From: Neokomagataea thailandica NBRC 106555
GTDB taxonomy: Bacteria > Pseudomonadota > Alphaproteobacteria > Acetobacterales > Acetobacteraceae
DNA length: 42,377 bases
NCBI RefSeq assembly: GCF_001598495.1
Contig: NZ_BCZB01000025.1
Location: 1-42,377, forward strand
Direction of reading: 5' to 3'
Under the pieces are notes generated by a model, which made no database searches, was not told the origin of the DNA, and was given only the letters and a program-made list of their open reading frames with translations. The position numbers and the translations under genes are program-made. Of this stretch, positions 25,128-34,184 are shown one piece after another. Numbering within the stretch: position 1 is the stretch's first letter; each line of letters begins with the position of its first letter.

Positions 25128-27194
25128 TTGCTGAGATGCTTTTGTGCGGAGATTGGGTTGTTTAGGAATGTTTCGATTCAAGGGAAAGTGTTTATTTTAA
25201 CATTTTCCTTCTGTGCCGTGTCATTGATGAGCAGTGTTTATACTGCCGTTGATATTGCCAAGCGTGAACGAGACATTAGAGCAGATTATTCAGCGTTATT
25301 GCAGCAGTCTGAGGGGCGTGTGCCTGTTCTGTCGTGTGTCTCTTGTTCTTGGGGAGATACATTGGGGATTGCTCAGAGCATTGTTCAGGAGCCGGATGAG
25401 ATGCGGCGAAAGAATGGTATTCTATCCCGCCGCTATTCTGAACAAATAACAAAAATGCATCTCTATAATTTTTATAATAACGGAATTATGATAGATAATG
25501 TTTATTCAAAATATAAAACTCAAGAAGACATAAATACTTTAGAGCGCGTTCTAGGGGGGAGTGTACGGCAGCAGGTGACAGGTTTAGAAGCGGCTGTGTG
25601 GTCAGATATCCGTTTATGCGGGTGGGCTTCTGGCGTGACTTTGGTGATGTTTGTGCTGGTTTCTGCTGTGATGGGGTATCGAGAGATTGCTTGGCCATTG
25701 CTCAGATTACGGGATCGGACATTAGCCATTGCGAAGGGTGAATTTGCTGTTTCGGTTAAAGAAGAAAAACGGCGTGATGAAATTGGTGCGATGGCCAGCG
25801 CATTGGAGGAAATACGTTTAAAGTTACAAGGTGGACGGGAAGATATTCTGACGAGTTTAGCAAACCGTACGGCGTTGCAGGATATGATGCGTAGTGCTTT
25901 AGCGTTGTCAGAGGCTGCGGGTATGGTGGCTCTTATTTATTTGGATTTGGATAATTTTAAGCAGGTTAATGATCGTTATGGACATGGTGCGGGTGATGAA
26001 TTGTTGCGTCTTGTCGCACAGCGTTTGCAGATAAATGTTGGGGCGAATGATCTGGTTGCGCGCTTAGGCGGGGATGAGTTTGTAGTGTTCTGTGCCTCAT
26101 GTGTGGATGAGGACGCGGTTATGAGTATGGCGGCCCGTATAGCGGCTGATTTGTCGTTATGTGAGGAACTCCCTTTTGGGCAAGTGGCTGTTAGCGCGAG
26201 TGTCGGGGTGGCTATTGCTCAGGTTGGTGAGGTCACGCCGGAGCGTTTACTGCGCCATGCTGATTGCGCCATGTATGCAGCGAAGAGCACCGGTAAAGGG
26301 TGTTGTGCTGTTTATGAGCCGTGGATGTTGGATGAAGCTGAGCGGCGGCAGAAATATGAGCAGGCTTTGAGAACATCAGTTGAGACTCATGAGTTTCATC
26401 TTGTGTATCAACCTGTGGTTGATTGGTGCACAAAGCGCGTCATGAGTTTTGAAGCTCTCTTACGCTGGGAGCACCCTGAACTGGGCTCTGTTCCACCGAA
26501 TAAATTTATTTCTATTGCAGAAGAAATAGGGGCGGTTTTTCAGATTGACTGTTGGGTCATGAAAACAGCTTGTAAAGAAGCGGCGCAATGGCCTGATGAC
26601 CTTATTCTCTCGGTGAATGTTTCACCCATTAGCTTTGTTGAAGATGACCTGCTGGACAGTATTTATATGGCGTTGAAAGAGAGTCATTTGCCCCCGGAGC
26701 GTTTGGAAATTGAGATTACCGAAACGGCGATGATTGAGGATTTGCCCGGTGTACATGCGGCGGTGATGGCGCTGCGGAGTTTGGGCGTGAAGGTTGCTAT
26801 TGATGACTTGGGCGTAGGGTATTCATCGCTCAGTTTTTTGCGCTCAATCCCGGTCACGCGTGTGAAGATGGATAAAAGTTTTATTGCTGAATTAGGGCGG
26901 GTTGAAGCCGCGCAAGCAATTATTCAGGGGGTTGTTGTGATGTGCCGTGAGTTGTCTATCTCATTAACGGCAGAGGGGGTCGAGACGGCGATGCAAATGG
27001 CCGTATTGCAGAGCATTGGGTGCACGCAGCATCAGGGTTATTATATTAGCCGTCCATTGCCCGCAGAAGGTGTTTTGCCATTTGTGACGCAGTTTAGCGT
27101 GCGTACGGTTCCGTCCCTGCATGAATGTTTACAGGGAACATGTGGTGCTTTGCGGGTGGAGGCTTTTTCTACGATGCGTTCGGCTCTTGCATGA
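25128..27194 (+). CDS. Membrane-bound GGDEF-EAL cyclic-di-GMP protein
   Basis: A 688-residue protein predicted both to make and to break c-di-GMP. Order: membrane span (about 20-42), periplasmic sensor region (43-160), second span (163-183), HAMP (184-236), GGDEF domain (240-395) and EAL domain (405-655). GGDEF (314-318) is intact. The inhibitory RxxD site keeps Asp308 but has Gly305 in place of Arg. The EAL side has EALLR (442-446), VNVSP with Asn497, EIEITET, the metal pair DD (559-560), Lys in KMDKSF, and AEGVET (615-620), all consistent with an active phosphodiesterase. The TTG start is uncertain. The periplasmic part is unusually AT-rich (12 of 60 bases G/C at 25441-25500). Confidence 0.92.
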   Translation: MLRCFCAEIGLFRNVSIQGKVFILTFSFCAVSLMSSVYTAVDIAKRERDIRADYSALLQQSEGRVPVLSCVSCSWGDTLGIAQSIVQEPDEMRRKNGILSRRYSEQITKMHLYNFYNNGIMIDNVYSKYKTQEDINTLERVLGGSVRQQVTGLEAAVWSDIRLCGWASGVTLVMFVLVSAVMGYREIAWPLLRLRDRTLAIAKGEFAVSVKEEKRRDEIGAMASALEEIRLKLQGGREDILTSLANRTALQDMMRSALALSEAAGMVALIYLDLDNFKQVNDRYGHGAGDELLRLVAQRLQINVGANDLVARLGGDEFVVFCASCVDEDAVMSMAARIAADLSLCEELPFGQVAVSASVGVAIAQVGEVTPERLLRHADCAMYAAKSTGKGCCAVYEPWMLDEAERRQKYEQALRTSVETHEFHLVYQPVVDWCTKRVMSFEALLRWEHPELGSVPPNKFISIAEEIGAVFQIDCWVMKTACKEAAQWPDDLILSVNVSPISFVEDDLLDSIYMALKESHLPPERLEIEITETAMIEDLPGVHAAVMALRSLGVKVAIDDLGVGYSSLSFLRSIPVTRVKMDKSFIAELGRVEAAQAIIQGVVVMCRELSISLTAEGVETAMQMAVLQSIGCTQHQGYYISRPLPAEGVLPFVTQFSVRTVPSLHECLQGTCGALRVEAFSTMRSALA

Positions 27195-27200
27195 GGTCTG

Positions 27201-28151
27201 TTAAGGGGCGGATGGGTAGGGGGTGCAGGGTTCAGGCGTTGTTTCGCGGAGGAAGTGGGCTAAACGCCGAAAAACTTCTGCGCGGGGGTCGGAACGGCGC
27301 CATGCGAGGCCGATAGTGCGTTGCGCTTCCGCTTCTGTGAAGGACCGTATGCGGACAAGGTTTTGGAAATTACTCCGGTTTTGTAGTGCTAATTGTGGGA
27401 TGAGTGAAAAGCCTTCACCAGCGCCAATCATATACCAAAGCATTTCGAGGCTTGTTGCGAGGCGTGGGTTGCTGCTGCCTTCACGCGGGCGGGGAAGTGC
27501 CGTGCAGAGGGATAATGCTTGATCGCGTAGACAATGGCCGTCTTCAAGGAGGAGGAGGTCGTGGCGGCCGAGTTGTTGCAGTTTGAGTGTTTTATGGTGG
27601 GCGAGTTCGTGTGTGGATGGAAATACGCCTAAAAAGGCTTCATTAAATAATGGGACGGTTTCGAGCGTATCAGTTGGGGCGGGGAGGGCCATTAAAGCTA
27701 GGTCCAGCTCGCCGCCGCGCAGTTGACGGACGATAATATCCGTCATTCCCTCAGTAAGCTGTAGGGAGAGTTGTGGGTATTTATGGCGGAGTTGAGGCAA
27801 AAGGCTGGGGATGTAGTAAGGGCCTAAAGTAGGGATGACGCCTAGGCGTAAAATCCCGTCCAAAGGGCTGCACCGTGCGCGGGCAACTTCTAAGAGGTTG
27901 CGGGCGGCTGCGAGAACCTCACGCCCGAGGGTGATGAGGCGTTCTCCTTCGGGGGTTGGTGCGACATGGCGGCGCGAGCGCTCAAATAATGTGACGTCTA
28001 AGAGCTGTTCCAATTTGCGGACTTGTTCTGACAGGCCAGCTTGGCTGACGCCGCACCGTTCTGCTGCACGTGAGAAGTTCCGTAGGTCGTCAACAGCGAC
28101 GACGTATTCGATATCGCGCAGGGAGAGGCCCGCTAAAGGAATGTAGCTCAT
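27201..28151 (-). CDS. oxyR: Hydrogen-peroxide regulator OxyR (LysR family)
   Basis: A 316-residue LysR-type transcription factor. The N-terminal winged helix (about 8-66) includes NFSRAAERCGVSQAGLSEQV. The regulatory domain contains the OxyR redox pair Cys207 and Cys216 in EDGHCLRDQALSLC, nine residues apart as in E. coli (Cys199/Cys208). Oxidation by peroxide would form the disulfide that switches DNA binding. It is divergent from dsbD and tail-to-tail with the GGDEF-EAL gene, whose stop is only six bases from the oxyR stop. No catalase or peroxiredoxin gene lies beside it. I saw no convincing OxyR operator in the intergenic region. Confidence 0.93.
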   Translation of the reverse strand: MSYIPLAGLSLRDIEYVVAVDDLRNFSRAAERCGVSQAGLSEQVRKLEQLLDVTLFERSRRHVAPTPEGERLITLGREVLAAARNLLEVARARCSPLDGILRLGVIPTLGPYYIPSLLPQLRHKYPQLSLQLTEGMTDIIVRQLRGGELDLALMALPAPTDTLETVPLFNEAFLGVFPSTHELAHHKTLKLQQLGRHDLLLLEDGHCLRDQALSLCTALPRPREGSSNPRLATSLEMLWYMIGAGEGFSLIPQLALQNRSNFQNLVRIRSFTEAEAQRTIGLAWRRSDPRAEVFRRLAHFLRETTPEPCTPYPSAP

Positions 28152-28385
28152 AGAATCATAGATAGGACCGAATTATTTTTTATAAAAGCCCGGTTTTGCT
28201 TATTAATAAAATTAGGTGTGGGTGTGGGCATGAAAAGCACGATTGAGGGGGTATTTCAGGGCATACAACATCAGGCAAAACATCATTATGATAACGTACA
28301 GGGTGGTGCATCATGGCGATGCATCTTATCTCTAACGCTCTTGTTGGTGATCGTGTCCCCTTTTTTTGCGTTTTGAGGATTGACC

Positions 28386-30497
28386 TTGCGTAACGTGTCT
28401 CGTTTTTTAGCCTTATGGGCTGCTTTATCGTGTGGTGTGGTGACATCATATTCGGCTCATGCGGCAGAAAGTGCCCCGGTTGTTTCTGAGAATGATACGG
28501 CCAGTTTGGTGACGGACCGTGATGCGGTTGGCCCGAATCAGGCGTTGCGGGTGGGGTTGCGGCTTCAGCTGAAACCGGGGTGGCATACATACTGGGTTAA
28601 TCCGGGGGATGCAGGGGATGCGCCGACCTTAGATGTTACGGCCTCTGGCGGTGCGGCGGGTACGGGATCAGACATTCATTGGCCCGTTCCAGTACGGATC
28701 AGTGAAGGTGGCTTGATGTCGTATGCGTATCTTGGGGATGTTTTGCTCCCTGAGACCTTAGCGCTGAAGGGCAATGGCCCCGTGACGCTGCATGCGCATG
28801 CTGAGTGGTTGGTGTGTGCGCAGGTTTGTGTTCCGGAAAGTGGTGATTTCACGCTGTCCCTGCCTGCGTCGTCTGCTGCGGCGCCATTTGGGAAAGATGC
28901 CGCGCGCTTTGATGCGGTGCAAGCGCATATGCCAGTGCCGTCTCCTTTTCCGGTTACTCTGAGTACGGATGGTGCTTTGACATTATCTGGCGCGGGTTTG
29001 TCACCCGAGGCGGTGTCTGATGCGTGGTTTTTGCCGTTGGAGAGTGGCGTTTTGGATCAGGTGGCGCAGCAGCGCCTGACCGTGCAGAAGAATCGTCTCT
29101 CTTTAGCACTGTCCTTCCAAAAAAATGCGAAACGTGATGTGCCGTTAAGCGGCGTTGTCGTTTTGAAAGATGCGCATGGGGAAGAAAGTGCTTTATCGGT
29201 GACGGTAAAGCCGGGGGCGGCGGCTCAGCCCGTTGCAGCGTCGCCAGATGTGGTGGAGGCTTCTCCCGGGGCTGCTGGGTGGCTGCGGATGATGCTGTTC
29301 GCGTTTATTGGCGGGCTGATTTTGAATTTGATGCCATGCGTTTTCCCGGTTTTGGCGATGAAGGCTCTGTCGTTAGCGCGGATGGGCGGGCATGGGCGGG
29401 CTGCTCAGTTGCGGAGTGCGCTGTTTTATACTCTGGGCGTTATGGGGTCCTTTGCGGTTCTTGGCGGTGCCATGATTGGGCTGCGTATGGCCGGGTCTGC
29501 TGCGGGGTGGGGCTTTCAGTTCCAATCCACGGGTTTTGTGGTTGCGGTCTGTTGGTTGCTGTTTGGCATGGCGCTGAACTTGTTGGGGATTTTTGAAATT
29601 AGCGCGGGGCGCTTGGGGCAAATCCAAACCAGTGGTCATGGTGTGGGGAATGACCTCATGACGGGCCTTTTGGCGGTTATTGTCGCGACGCCATGCACTG
29701 CGCCTTTCATGGGGGTTGCTATTACGACGGCGCTGAGTGGCCCGCCGGTGATGGGGCTGTTGGTCTTTCTTTCCATGGGGCTTGGTCTTGCTGCGCCATA
29801 TCTTCTGGCGGCTGGGGTGCCGGGCATTGCTGCACGCTTCCCTAAGCCGGGTGCATGGATGAATGTGTTGAAGCAAGTTTTGGCGTTTCCGCTCTTGGCA
29901 ACGTGCGTGTGGCTGCTTTGGGTTGCTGTGGTGCAGCGTGGGGCTGATATTGTGGTGACCGTGGCTGGTGGCTTGGTGCTGCTGGCGATTGCGGCATGGC
30001 TGCATGGCATTGGGCAGCGTCGCGCCATTATGGAAGGGGCAGACCGGACGGTTTGGCTATGCCGTGGGCTGACGGCGCTGGCGGTGCTGGGATGTGTTGG
30101 TGCTTTAACGCAGGCCGTGCGTGGGCCGGCACAGGCTGTTGCTGCGCCTTCACAGCAGGCAGGGATTGAAGCGTATACGCCAGACCGTTTAGCCGCGTTG
30201 CGGGCTGAAGGCCGACCTGTCTTTGTGGATATGACGGCCTCTTGGTGCATCACTTGTATGGTGAATGAGCGTGTAGCGTTGGATGTGGCGTCTGTACAAA
30301 AGGGGTTTGTCCAAAATCATGTGGCCTATTTGAAGGGTGACTGGACGAATCGGGATGCGACGATCTCAGCTTTCTTGAAAGAGCATGGCCGTGATGGTGT
30401 GCCGCTTTATGTGTACTACCCGCCTCATGGGGAAGGGGTTGTTTTGCCACAGATTCTGACGCCTGCTTTGGTGTTAAAAGCAATTACACCTCAATAA
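28386..30497 (+). CDS. dsbD: Thiol:disulfide interchange protein DsbD/ScsB-like
   Basis: Carries electrons from cytosolic thioredoxin across the inner membrane to periplasmic thiol proteins. The protein of about 703 residues starts with a signal peptide (…AHAAES). An N-terminal periplasmic domain of the DsbD-N/DsbC-like kind follows, with HTYWVNPGDAG and the cysteine pair WLVCAQVCVPESG. The CcdA-type membrane core has NLMPCVFPVLAMK and VATPCTAPFMG, and the C-terminal thioredoxin domain has the CITC active site (MTASWCITCM). The N-domain suggests ScsB-like rather than classical DsbD. Starts TTG 28386 (GAGGA at 28375-28379, six bases upstream), TTG 28380 and GTG 28395 are all possible. It is divergent from oxyR. 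Confidence 0.9.
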   Translation: MRNVSRFLALWAALSCGVVTSYSAHAAESAPVVSENDTASLVTDRDAVGPNQALRVGLRLQLKPGWHTYWVNPGDAGDAPTLDVTASGGAAGTGSDIHWPVPVRISEGGLMSYAYLGDVLLPETLALKGNGPVTLHAHAEWLVCAQVCVPESGDFTLSLPASSAAAPFGKDAARFDAVQAHMPVPSPFPVTLSTDGALTLSGAGLSPEAVSDAWFLPLESGVLDQVAQQRLTVQKNRLSLALSFQKNAKRDVPLSGVVVLKDAHGEESALSVTVKPGAAAQPVAASPDVVEASPGAAGWLRMMLFAFIGGLILNLMPCVFPVLAMKALSLARMGGHGRAAQLRSALFYTLGVMGSFAVLGGAMIGLRMAGSAAGWGFQFQSTGFVVAVCWLLFGMALNLLGIFEISAGRLGQIQTSGHGVGNDLMTGLLAVIVATPCTAPFMGVAITTALSGPPVMGLLVFLSMGLGLAAPYLLAAGVPGIAARFPKPGAWMNVLKQVLAFPLLATCVWLLWVAVVQRGADIVVTVAGGLVLLAIAAWLHGIGQRRAIMEGADRTVWLCRGLTALAVLGCVGALTQAVRGPAQAVAAPSQQAGIEAYTPDRLAALRAEGRPVFVDMTASWCITCMVNERVALDVASVQKGFVQNHVAYLKGDWTNRDATISAFLKEHGRDGVPLYVYYPPHGEGVVLPQILTPALVLKAITPQ

Positions 30498-30600
30498 TAA
30501 CTCTGCGGATAAATGGCGCTTTTGTGCGAAAAAACTTGTGCAGAGTGCCATTTTCAGCTACGTCGCCGCACGCACAGGCACCCCTGGAGGTCTGTGTTTT

Positions 30601-30627
30601 ATGAATTTTTTCTACGCAGGAGCGTAA
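30601..30627 (+). other. Possible eight-codon leader ORF before rplY
   Basis: ATG at 30601 with its own CTGGAGG (30594-30600 region) upstream encodes MNFFYAGA and stops at 30625-30627, five bases before the rplY GTG. The rplY ribosome site AGGAGC lies inside this mini-ORF, so its translation could influence rplY. It may also be chance. Confidence 0.3.
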
Positions 30628-30631
30628 AATA

Positions 30632-31231
30632 GTGACCAAATTGACGACACTTGCTGTCTCCACGCGCGCGAAGGCTGGTAAGGGGGCAGCGCGCGCTACG
30701 AGACGTGAAGGTCTTGTTCCAGCTGTAATTTACGGCAACAAGCAAGAGCCTGAAATTGTTTCCATCGATCCGCGCCTCATCATGAAGGAGCTGTATCGTG
30801 GTGGTATTTCTTCACGTGTATACACGCTCGCCATTGAAGGCGGTGCTACGGCTTCCGTTCTGATCCGTGACGTGCAACTGCACCCGGTTTCTGACGCACC
30901 GATCCACGTTGATTTCCAGCGTATTGCACCGGGTCACAAGATCCATGTTGCAGTGCCAGTTGCTGTTGAAGGCGAAGCACCAGGCGTGAAGCGTGGCGGC
31001 GTTCTGAACGTTGTCTACCACTCCGTTGACGTTGAAATTGATCCGTCAAACATTCCTGAGCACTTCGTTGCAGACATCAGTGGTCTGGACATTCACGACA
31101 CCGTTCGTTGGACAGATCTGAAGGGTACGGAAGGCGCAAAGCTGACCGGTTCTCAGCCTTCTGATCTCGTGATCGTGTCTGTTGCTGCTCCGAGTGTTGA
31201 CGCGGACGCTGAAGACGCTGCTGCGGAGTAA
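30632..31231 (+). CDS. rplY: 50S ribosomal protein L25/general stress protein Ctc
   Basis: Binds 5S rRNA in the large ribosomal subunit. The 199-residue length shows the two-domain Ctc form. The N-terminal L25 domain has KGAARATRREGLVPAVIYG (17-35) and HPVSDAPIHVDFQRI. The TL5-like beta domain follows (from about residue 95, with the VKRGGVLN motif), and the tail is acidic and Ala/Asp/Glu-rich. The GTG start is supported by AGGAGC at 30618-30623, eight bases upstream. pth begins four bases after its stop; rplY-pth is a common bacterial pair. Confidence 0.96.
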   Translation: MTKLTTLAVSTRAKAGKGAARATRREGLVPAVIYGNKQEPEIVSIDPRLIMKELYRGGISSRVYTLAIEGGATASVLIRDVQLHPVSDAPIHVDFQRIAPGHKIHVAVPVAVEGEAPGVKRGGVLNVVYHSVDVEIDPSNIPEHFVADISGLDIHDTVRWTDLKGTEGAKLTGSQPSDLVIVSVAAPSVDADAEDAAAE

Positions 31232-31235
31232 GTCC

Positions 31236-31805
31236 ATGCAGCTCTGGACCGGCCTCGGCAACCCCGAGCCGGGGATGAGCCGTCATCGACACAATATCGG
31301 TTTTATGGCAGTTGATGCCATTGCCGCGCGTCATGGGTTTTCTCCATGGCGCAAGCGTTTCCGTGGTGAAACGGCCGACGGAAACATTGGGGGGCAGAAA
31401 ATTCTGCTCCTCAAGCCACTGACCTATATGAACCTTTCGGGTGATAGTGTTCAGCAGGCGGCTCAGTTTTTCAAAATCCCACAATCCGACATTACCGTAT
31501 TTCACGATGAGCTTGATTTGGCTTTTGCTAAATTACGGATCAAACGTGGTGGCGGTGCTGCGGGGCATAATGGCCTGCGTTCTATGGATCGCTGCTTGCC
31601 CGGGCCAGATTACTGGCGTGTACGGATGGGAATTGGTCACCCCGGCCATAAAGACCGTGTGCATGGTCATGTACTCGGCAATTTCGCGAAGGCTGAAGAG
31701 CCTGAGTTAGAGCGTTGGTTGGATGCGATTGCAGATGCTGCGCCGATCCTCGCAAAAGGGGAGCGCGAAGCCTTTATGACGAAGGTCGCGCTGCTTTTGG
31801 GGTAA
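31236..31805 (+). CDS. pth: Peptidyl-tRNA hydrolase
   Basis: Releases tRNA from peptidyl-tRNA dropped by ribosomes, in the cytosol. The 189-residue protein opens LWTGLGNPEPGM. It has the catalytic His19 (RHNIGF), Asp91 (FHDELDL), and the substrate-binding LTYMNLSG and GHNGLRSM motifs. ATG 31236 is chosen because GGAG at 31225-31228 precedes it and the family begins LxVGLGNP; the frame's extension upstream runs into rplY. It is coupled to rplY. A hairpin follows 40 bases after the stop. Confidence 0.97.
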   Translation: MQLWTGLGNPEPGMSRHRHNIGFMAVDAIAARHGFSPWRKRFRGETADGNIGGQKILLLKPLTYMNLSGDSVQQAAQFFKIPQSDITVFHDELDLAFAKLRIKRGGGAAGHNGLRSMDRCLPGPDYWRVRMGIGHPGHKDRVHGHVLGNFAKAEEPELERWLDAIADAAPILAKGEREAFMTKVALLLG

Positions 31806-31845
31806 AGGCGTATTCGTCTTTGATGTTGGGGCACTGCCCAGACAT

Positions 31846-31867
31846 GGCAGGGATTTTGATCCCTGCC
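31846..31867. terminator. Hairpin between convergent pth and SQR genes
   Basis: GGCAGGGA (31846-31853) pairs perfectly with TCCCTGCC (31860-31867) around TTTTGA. It lies between the convergent stops of pth and the quinone oxidoreductase. The T-run is poor, so the assignment rests on stem and position. Confidence 0.7.
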
Positions 31868-31915
31868 CCTGATTTTAAGGTGAGGCCGTAGATAATAGTC
31901 AGACGGCAACTTAGA

Positions 31916-33148
31916 TTATCGTGACTGAATTGTTTTTCTAAAAGAATATCCTTTCATCATGGTATGCCAATAAATTCGATGAAAGACTTGCGTTTTTAGG
32001 AACCATGCAAAGCGACTTGGTTTGCGCTGATCATATGGGAAGCTGGGGGCAATTTTTCCTCCATAGGTAAATTCGGCTAAAACGACTTTTCCGTAGGCGA
32101 CTGTCAAAGGGCATGCGCCATAGCCGTTATAAACACCTTTGAGTGGGCGTCCGTCTAAGGACGCAAGCACATTTTCGACAACGATGGGGGCTTGTTCACG
32201 GATTGCGGCGGCCGTTTTGGCGTTGGTTGTGCCCATGACGTCACCAGCGCCGAAAATTGTGTCATAGCGGGTGTGTCGCAGGGTGGCGGGGTCAACGTCG
32301 AGCCAACCACCAGCATTGGCGAGGGGGCTGGCTTTTACGAAATCTGGTGCGCTTTGTGGTGGGGTGACATGCAGCAGGTCAAAGCTGCGTGTGATGGTTT
32401 CCTCTGTTCCGACGATTTGGAATGTGGCTTCTCGTTTTTCGCCGTCAACTTTGATGAGGTTCTCTTTTTTGCGTACGTTTACGCCGTAATAATCCATTTG
32501 ACGCTGTAAGGTTGGGACCCAGTGGGCAACGCCAAAGAGGGCGTCCCCTGCGAGGCAGAAATCTACTTCGGTATTATGTAGTGAGCCTTCTTGACGCCAA
32601 TGGTCTGAGGCGAGGTAGACGATTTTTTGTGGTGCGCCTGCGCATTTGATCGGCATAGGGGGCTGCGTGAAAATTGCCTTGCCGCCATCCAAGTGTCGGA
32701 TGCACTCCCATGTATAGGCAGCCGTTTCACGTGAGTAGTTGGAGGTGACACCGTTGCGCCCGAGGGTTTCGGGGAGGCCTTCGATTTTGTCCCAGTCCAG
32801 TTGTAGGCCGGGGCAGACGATCAAGCGGCGGTACTGGACGGTACGGCCGCTTTCAAGGGTGACGCTGAGGTCATCGGGTGCGAAGGAGGCTGCGCGTTCT
32901 CGGATCCATGTGACGCCACGGGGAATGAGACCGCCTTCTTGGCGTAGGGTTTTGCGTAGGGGAACAACACCAGCGCCAACCAAGGTCCATGCCGGTTGGT
33001 AGGCGTGGGTCGTGGAGGGTTCGATGATGGCGATGGAAAGGTTCGGGCGGTGTTTTTTCAGTAATGACGCGATGGAGATGCCTGCCGCACCACCGCCAAT
33101 AATGACGACGGTGAAGCGATCTTCAGATGATGGGGATGTATCAGCCAT
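31916..33148 (-). CDS. Sulfide:quinone oxidoreductase (type II-like)
   Basis: A flavoprotein of 410 residues predicted to oxidise sulfide and pass electrons to quinone at the membrane. It begins with the FAD fold VVIIGGGAAG (14-23). The two key cysteines are in the settings I know from mitochondrial-type SQR: Cys169 in PPMPIKCAGAPQKI and Cys346 in NGYGACPLTV. FGAGDVMGTTNAKTAAAI is the second flavin motif. The basic, aromatic C-terminus (YWHTMMKGYSF) is probably the membrane contact. ATG 33148 is preferred (CGGAG about ten bases upstream); the frame also has an ATG at 33184. It is the last gene of a possible DUF3297-hydrolase-SQR unit. Confidence 0.9.
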   Translation of the reverse strand: MADTSPSSEDRFTVVIIGGGAAGISIASLLKKHRPNLSIAIIEPSTTHAYQPAWTLVGAGVVPLRKTLRQEGGLIPRGVTWIRERAASFAPDDLSVTLESGRTVQYRRLIVCPGLQLDWDKIEGLPETLGRNGVTSNYSRETAAYTWECIRHLDGGKAIFTQPPMPIKCAGAPQKIVYLASDHWRQEGSLHNTEVDFCLAGDALFGVAHWVPTLQRQMDYYGVNVRKKENLIKVDGEKREATFQIVGTEETITRSFDLLHVTPPQSAPDFVKASPLANAGGWLDVDPATLRHTRYDTIFGAGDVMGTTNAKTAAAIREQAPIVVENVLASLDGRPLKGVYNGYGACPLTVAYGKVVLAEFTYGGKIAPSFPYDQRKPSRFAWFLKTQVFHRIYWHTMMKGYSFRKTIQSR

Positions 33149-33205
33149 GATCGAAACTCCGAAAGATCGAAAGAGCCGAGCCATCCCAAGAGGTTGAAGT
33201 GAGGT

Positions 33206-34159
33206 TTACTTCAAGCGGCCAAGACGCTCAGCGAGAAGACTATAAAACGCCTCTGCGTCGATCTCGTCCACCCACAAAGCGTTTGGTGTACGTGATGTAA
33301 CGGCCCAATAATCGACAATACTTTGGCCGAGGCAAAGGGGAGCGTCACATTCAACGACGACATTGCATACCCGCCCTGCGAAGAGATCAGGGCGCAAGAG
33401 CCAGCCAATGGTGAGGGGGTCATGCAGTGCGCCGCCTTCCCAGCCGTATTTGAGCTTTTCAAAACGGTCTTCTGCGCCGAGCATACGAGTGACCATGGCG
33501 CTGACGGGGGTGTTGTGTGCGCTGATGGGGGCGAGGCGCTTGGGGGTGGCGATGGCGCGGTGTGTGACGTCAAGCGGAAGCAATGTGATGGGGCGCCCGC
33601 ATTCGAGAACGATTTTGGCGGCGTCAGGGTCTACAAAGAAATTAAATTCTGCGGTGGGGGTGATGTTGCCGCCTTCGCGCTGTGCGCCGCCCATGGCGAC
33701 GATCTGTGCGATGCCGTGCACGCAGTCAGGCGCGCGGGTTAAGGCGGTGGCGATGTTGGTCAGCGGGCCAAGACAGACGAGGGTGATGGGGTTTTGGTCG
33801 TCATGTGCCTGGGTGAGGCGTTCAATCAGGGCATCAACGGCATGTTGGGGTTGTGCTCTGAGGGTGGGGGGCGGCAGGTTTGCGCCGCCCATGCCTGTTT
33901 CTCCGTGAACATTGGCCGCGTAGATGGGGTCTTTACGGAGCGGGCGGGCCGCACCGGCATAGACGGGGACATCAGTACGGTGTGCAAGTTCCAGCAGGGC
34001 GCAGGCATTACGCGCTGTTTGCTCCACGGCCACATTACCGGCAACGGTGGTGATGGCGTCTACCGTCAGTTCTGGTGACGCAAGCGCCAGAAGAATGGTG
34101 ACGGCATCGTCCTGACCGGGGTCCGTATCAATAATGATGCGGCGAGGTAATGGAGCCAT
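33206..34159 (-). CDS. Inosine-uridine preferring nucleoside hydrolase
   Basis: Splits ribonucleosides into base and ribose for purine or pyrimidine salvage. The 317-residue protein has the calcium-binding DTDPGQDDA (11-19), CLGPLTNIATAL, the MGGA-type loop (VAMGGAQREGGN), EFNFFVDPDAA and the late HDP motif (GGALHDPLTIGWLL). These place it in the IUNH family; preference among nucleosides cannot be read from sequence. It lies 25 bases after the DUF3297 gene and 57 bases before the SQR gene, all on the minus strand. Confidence 0.95.
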   Translation of the reverse strand: MAPLPRRIIIDTDPGQDDAVTILLALASPELTVDAITTVAGNVAVEQTARNACALLELAHRTDVPVYAGAARPLRKDPIYAANVHGETGMGGANLPPPTLRAQPQHAVDALIERLTQAHDDQNPITLVCLGPLTNIATALTRAPDCVHGIAQIVAMGGAQREGGNITPTAEFNFFVDPDAAKIVLECGRPITLLPLDVTHRAIATPKRLAPISAHNTPVSAMVTRMLGAEDRFEKLKYGWEGGALHDPLTIGWLLRPDLFAGRVCNVVVECDAPLCLGQSIVDYWAVTSRTPNALWVDEIDAEAFYSLLAERLGRLK

Positions 34160-34184
34160 GGAGTGCGCTCTCTCTTTTTGTTTA

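Noticed and set aside
28150-28165. ATAG repeats next to the oxyR start, considered as an OxyR operator
   Set aside because: Spacing between ATAG units is 8 and 4 bases, not the regular ~11-base period expected of OxyR sites.
28313-28393. 26-residue frame overlapping the dsbD start, with AGGGTGG upstream
   Set aside because: Could be a leader peptide, but the sequence has no leader-like features and no comparison is available; kept only as a note.
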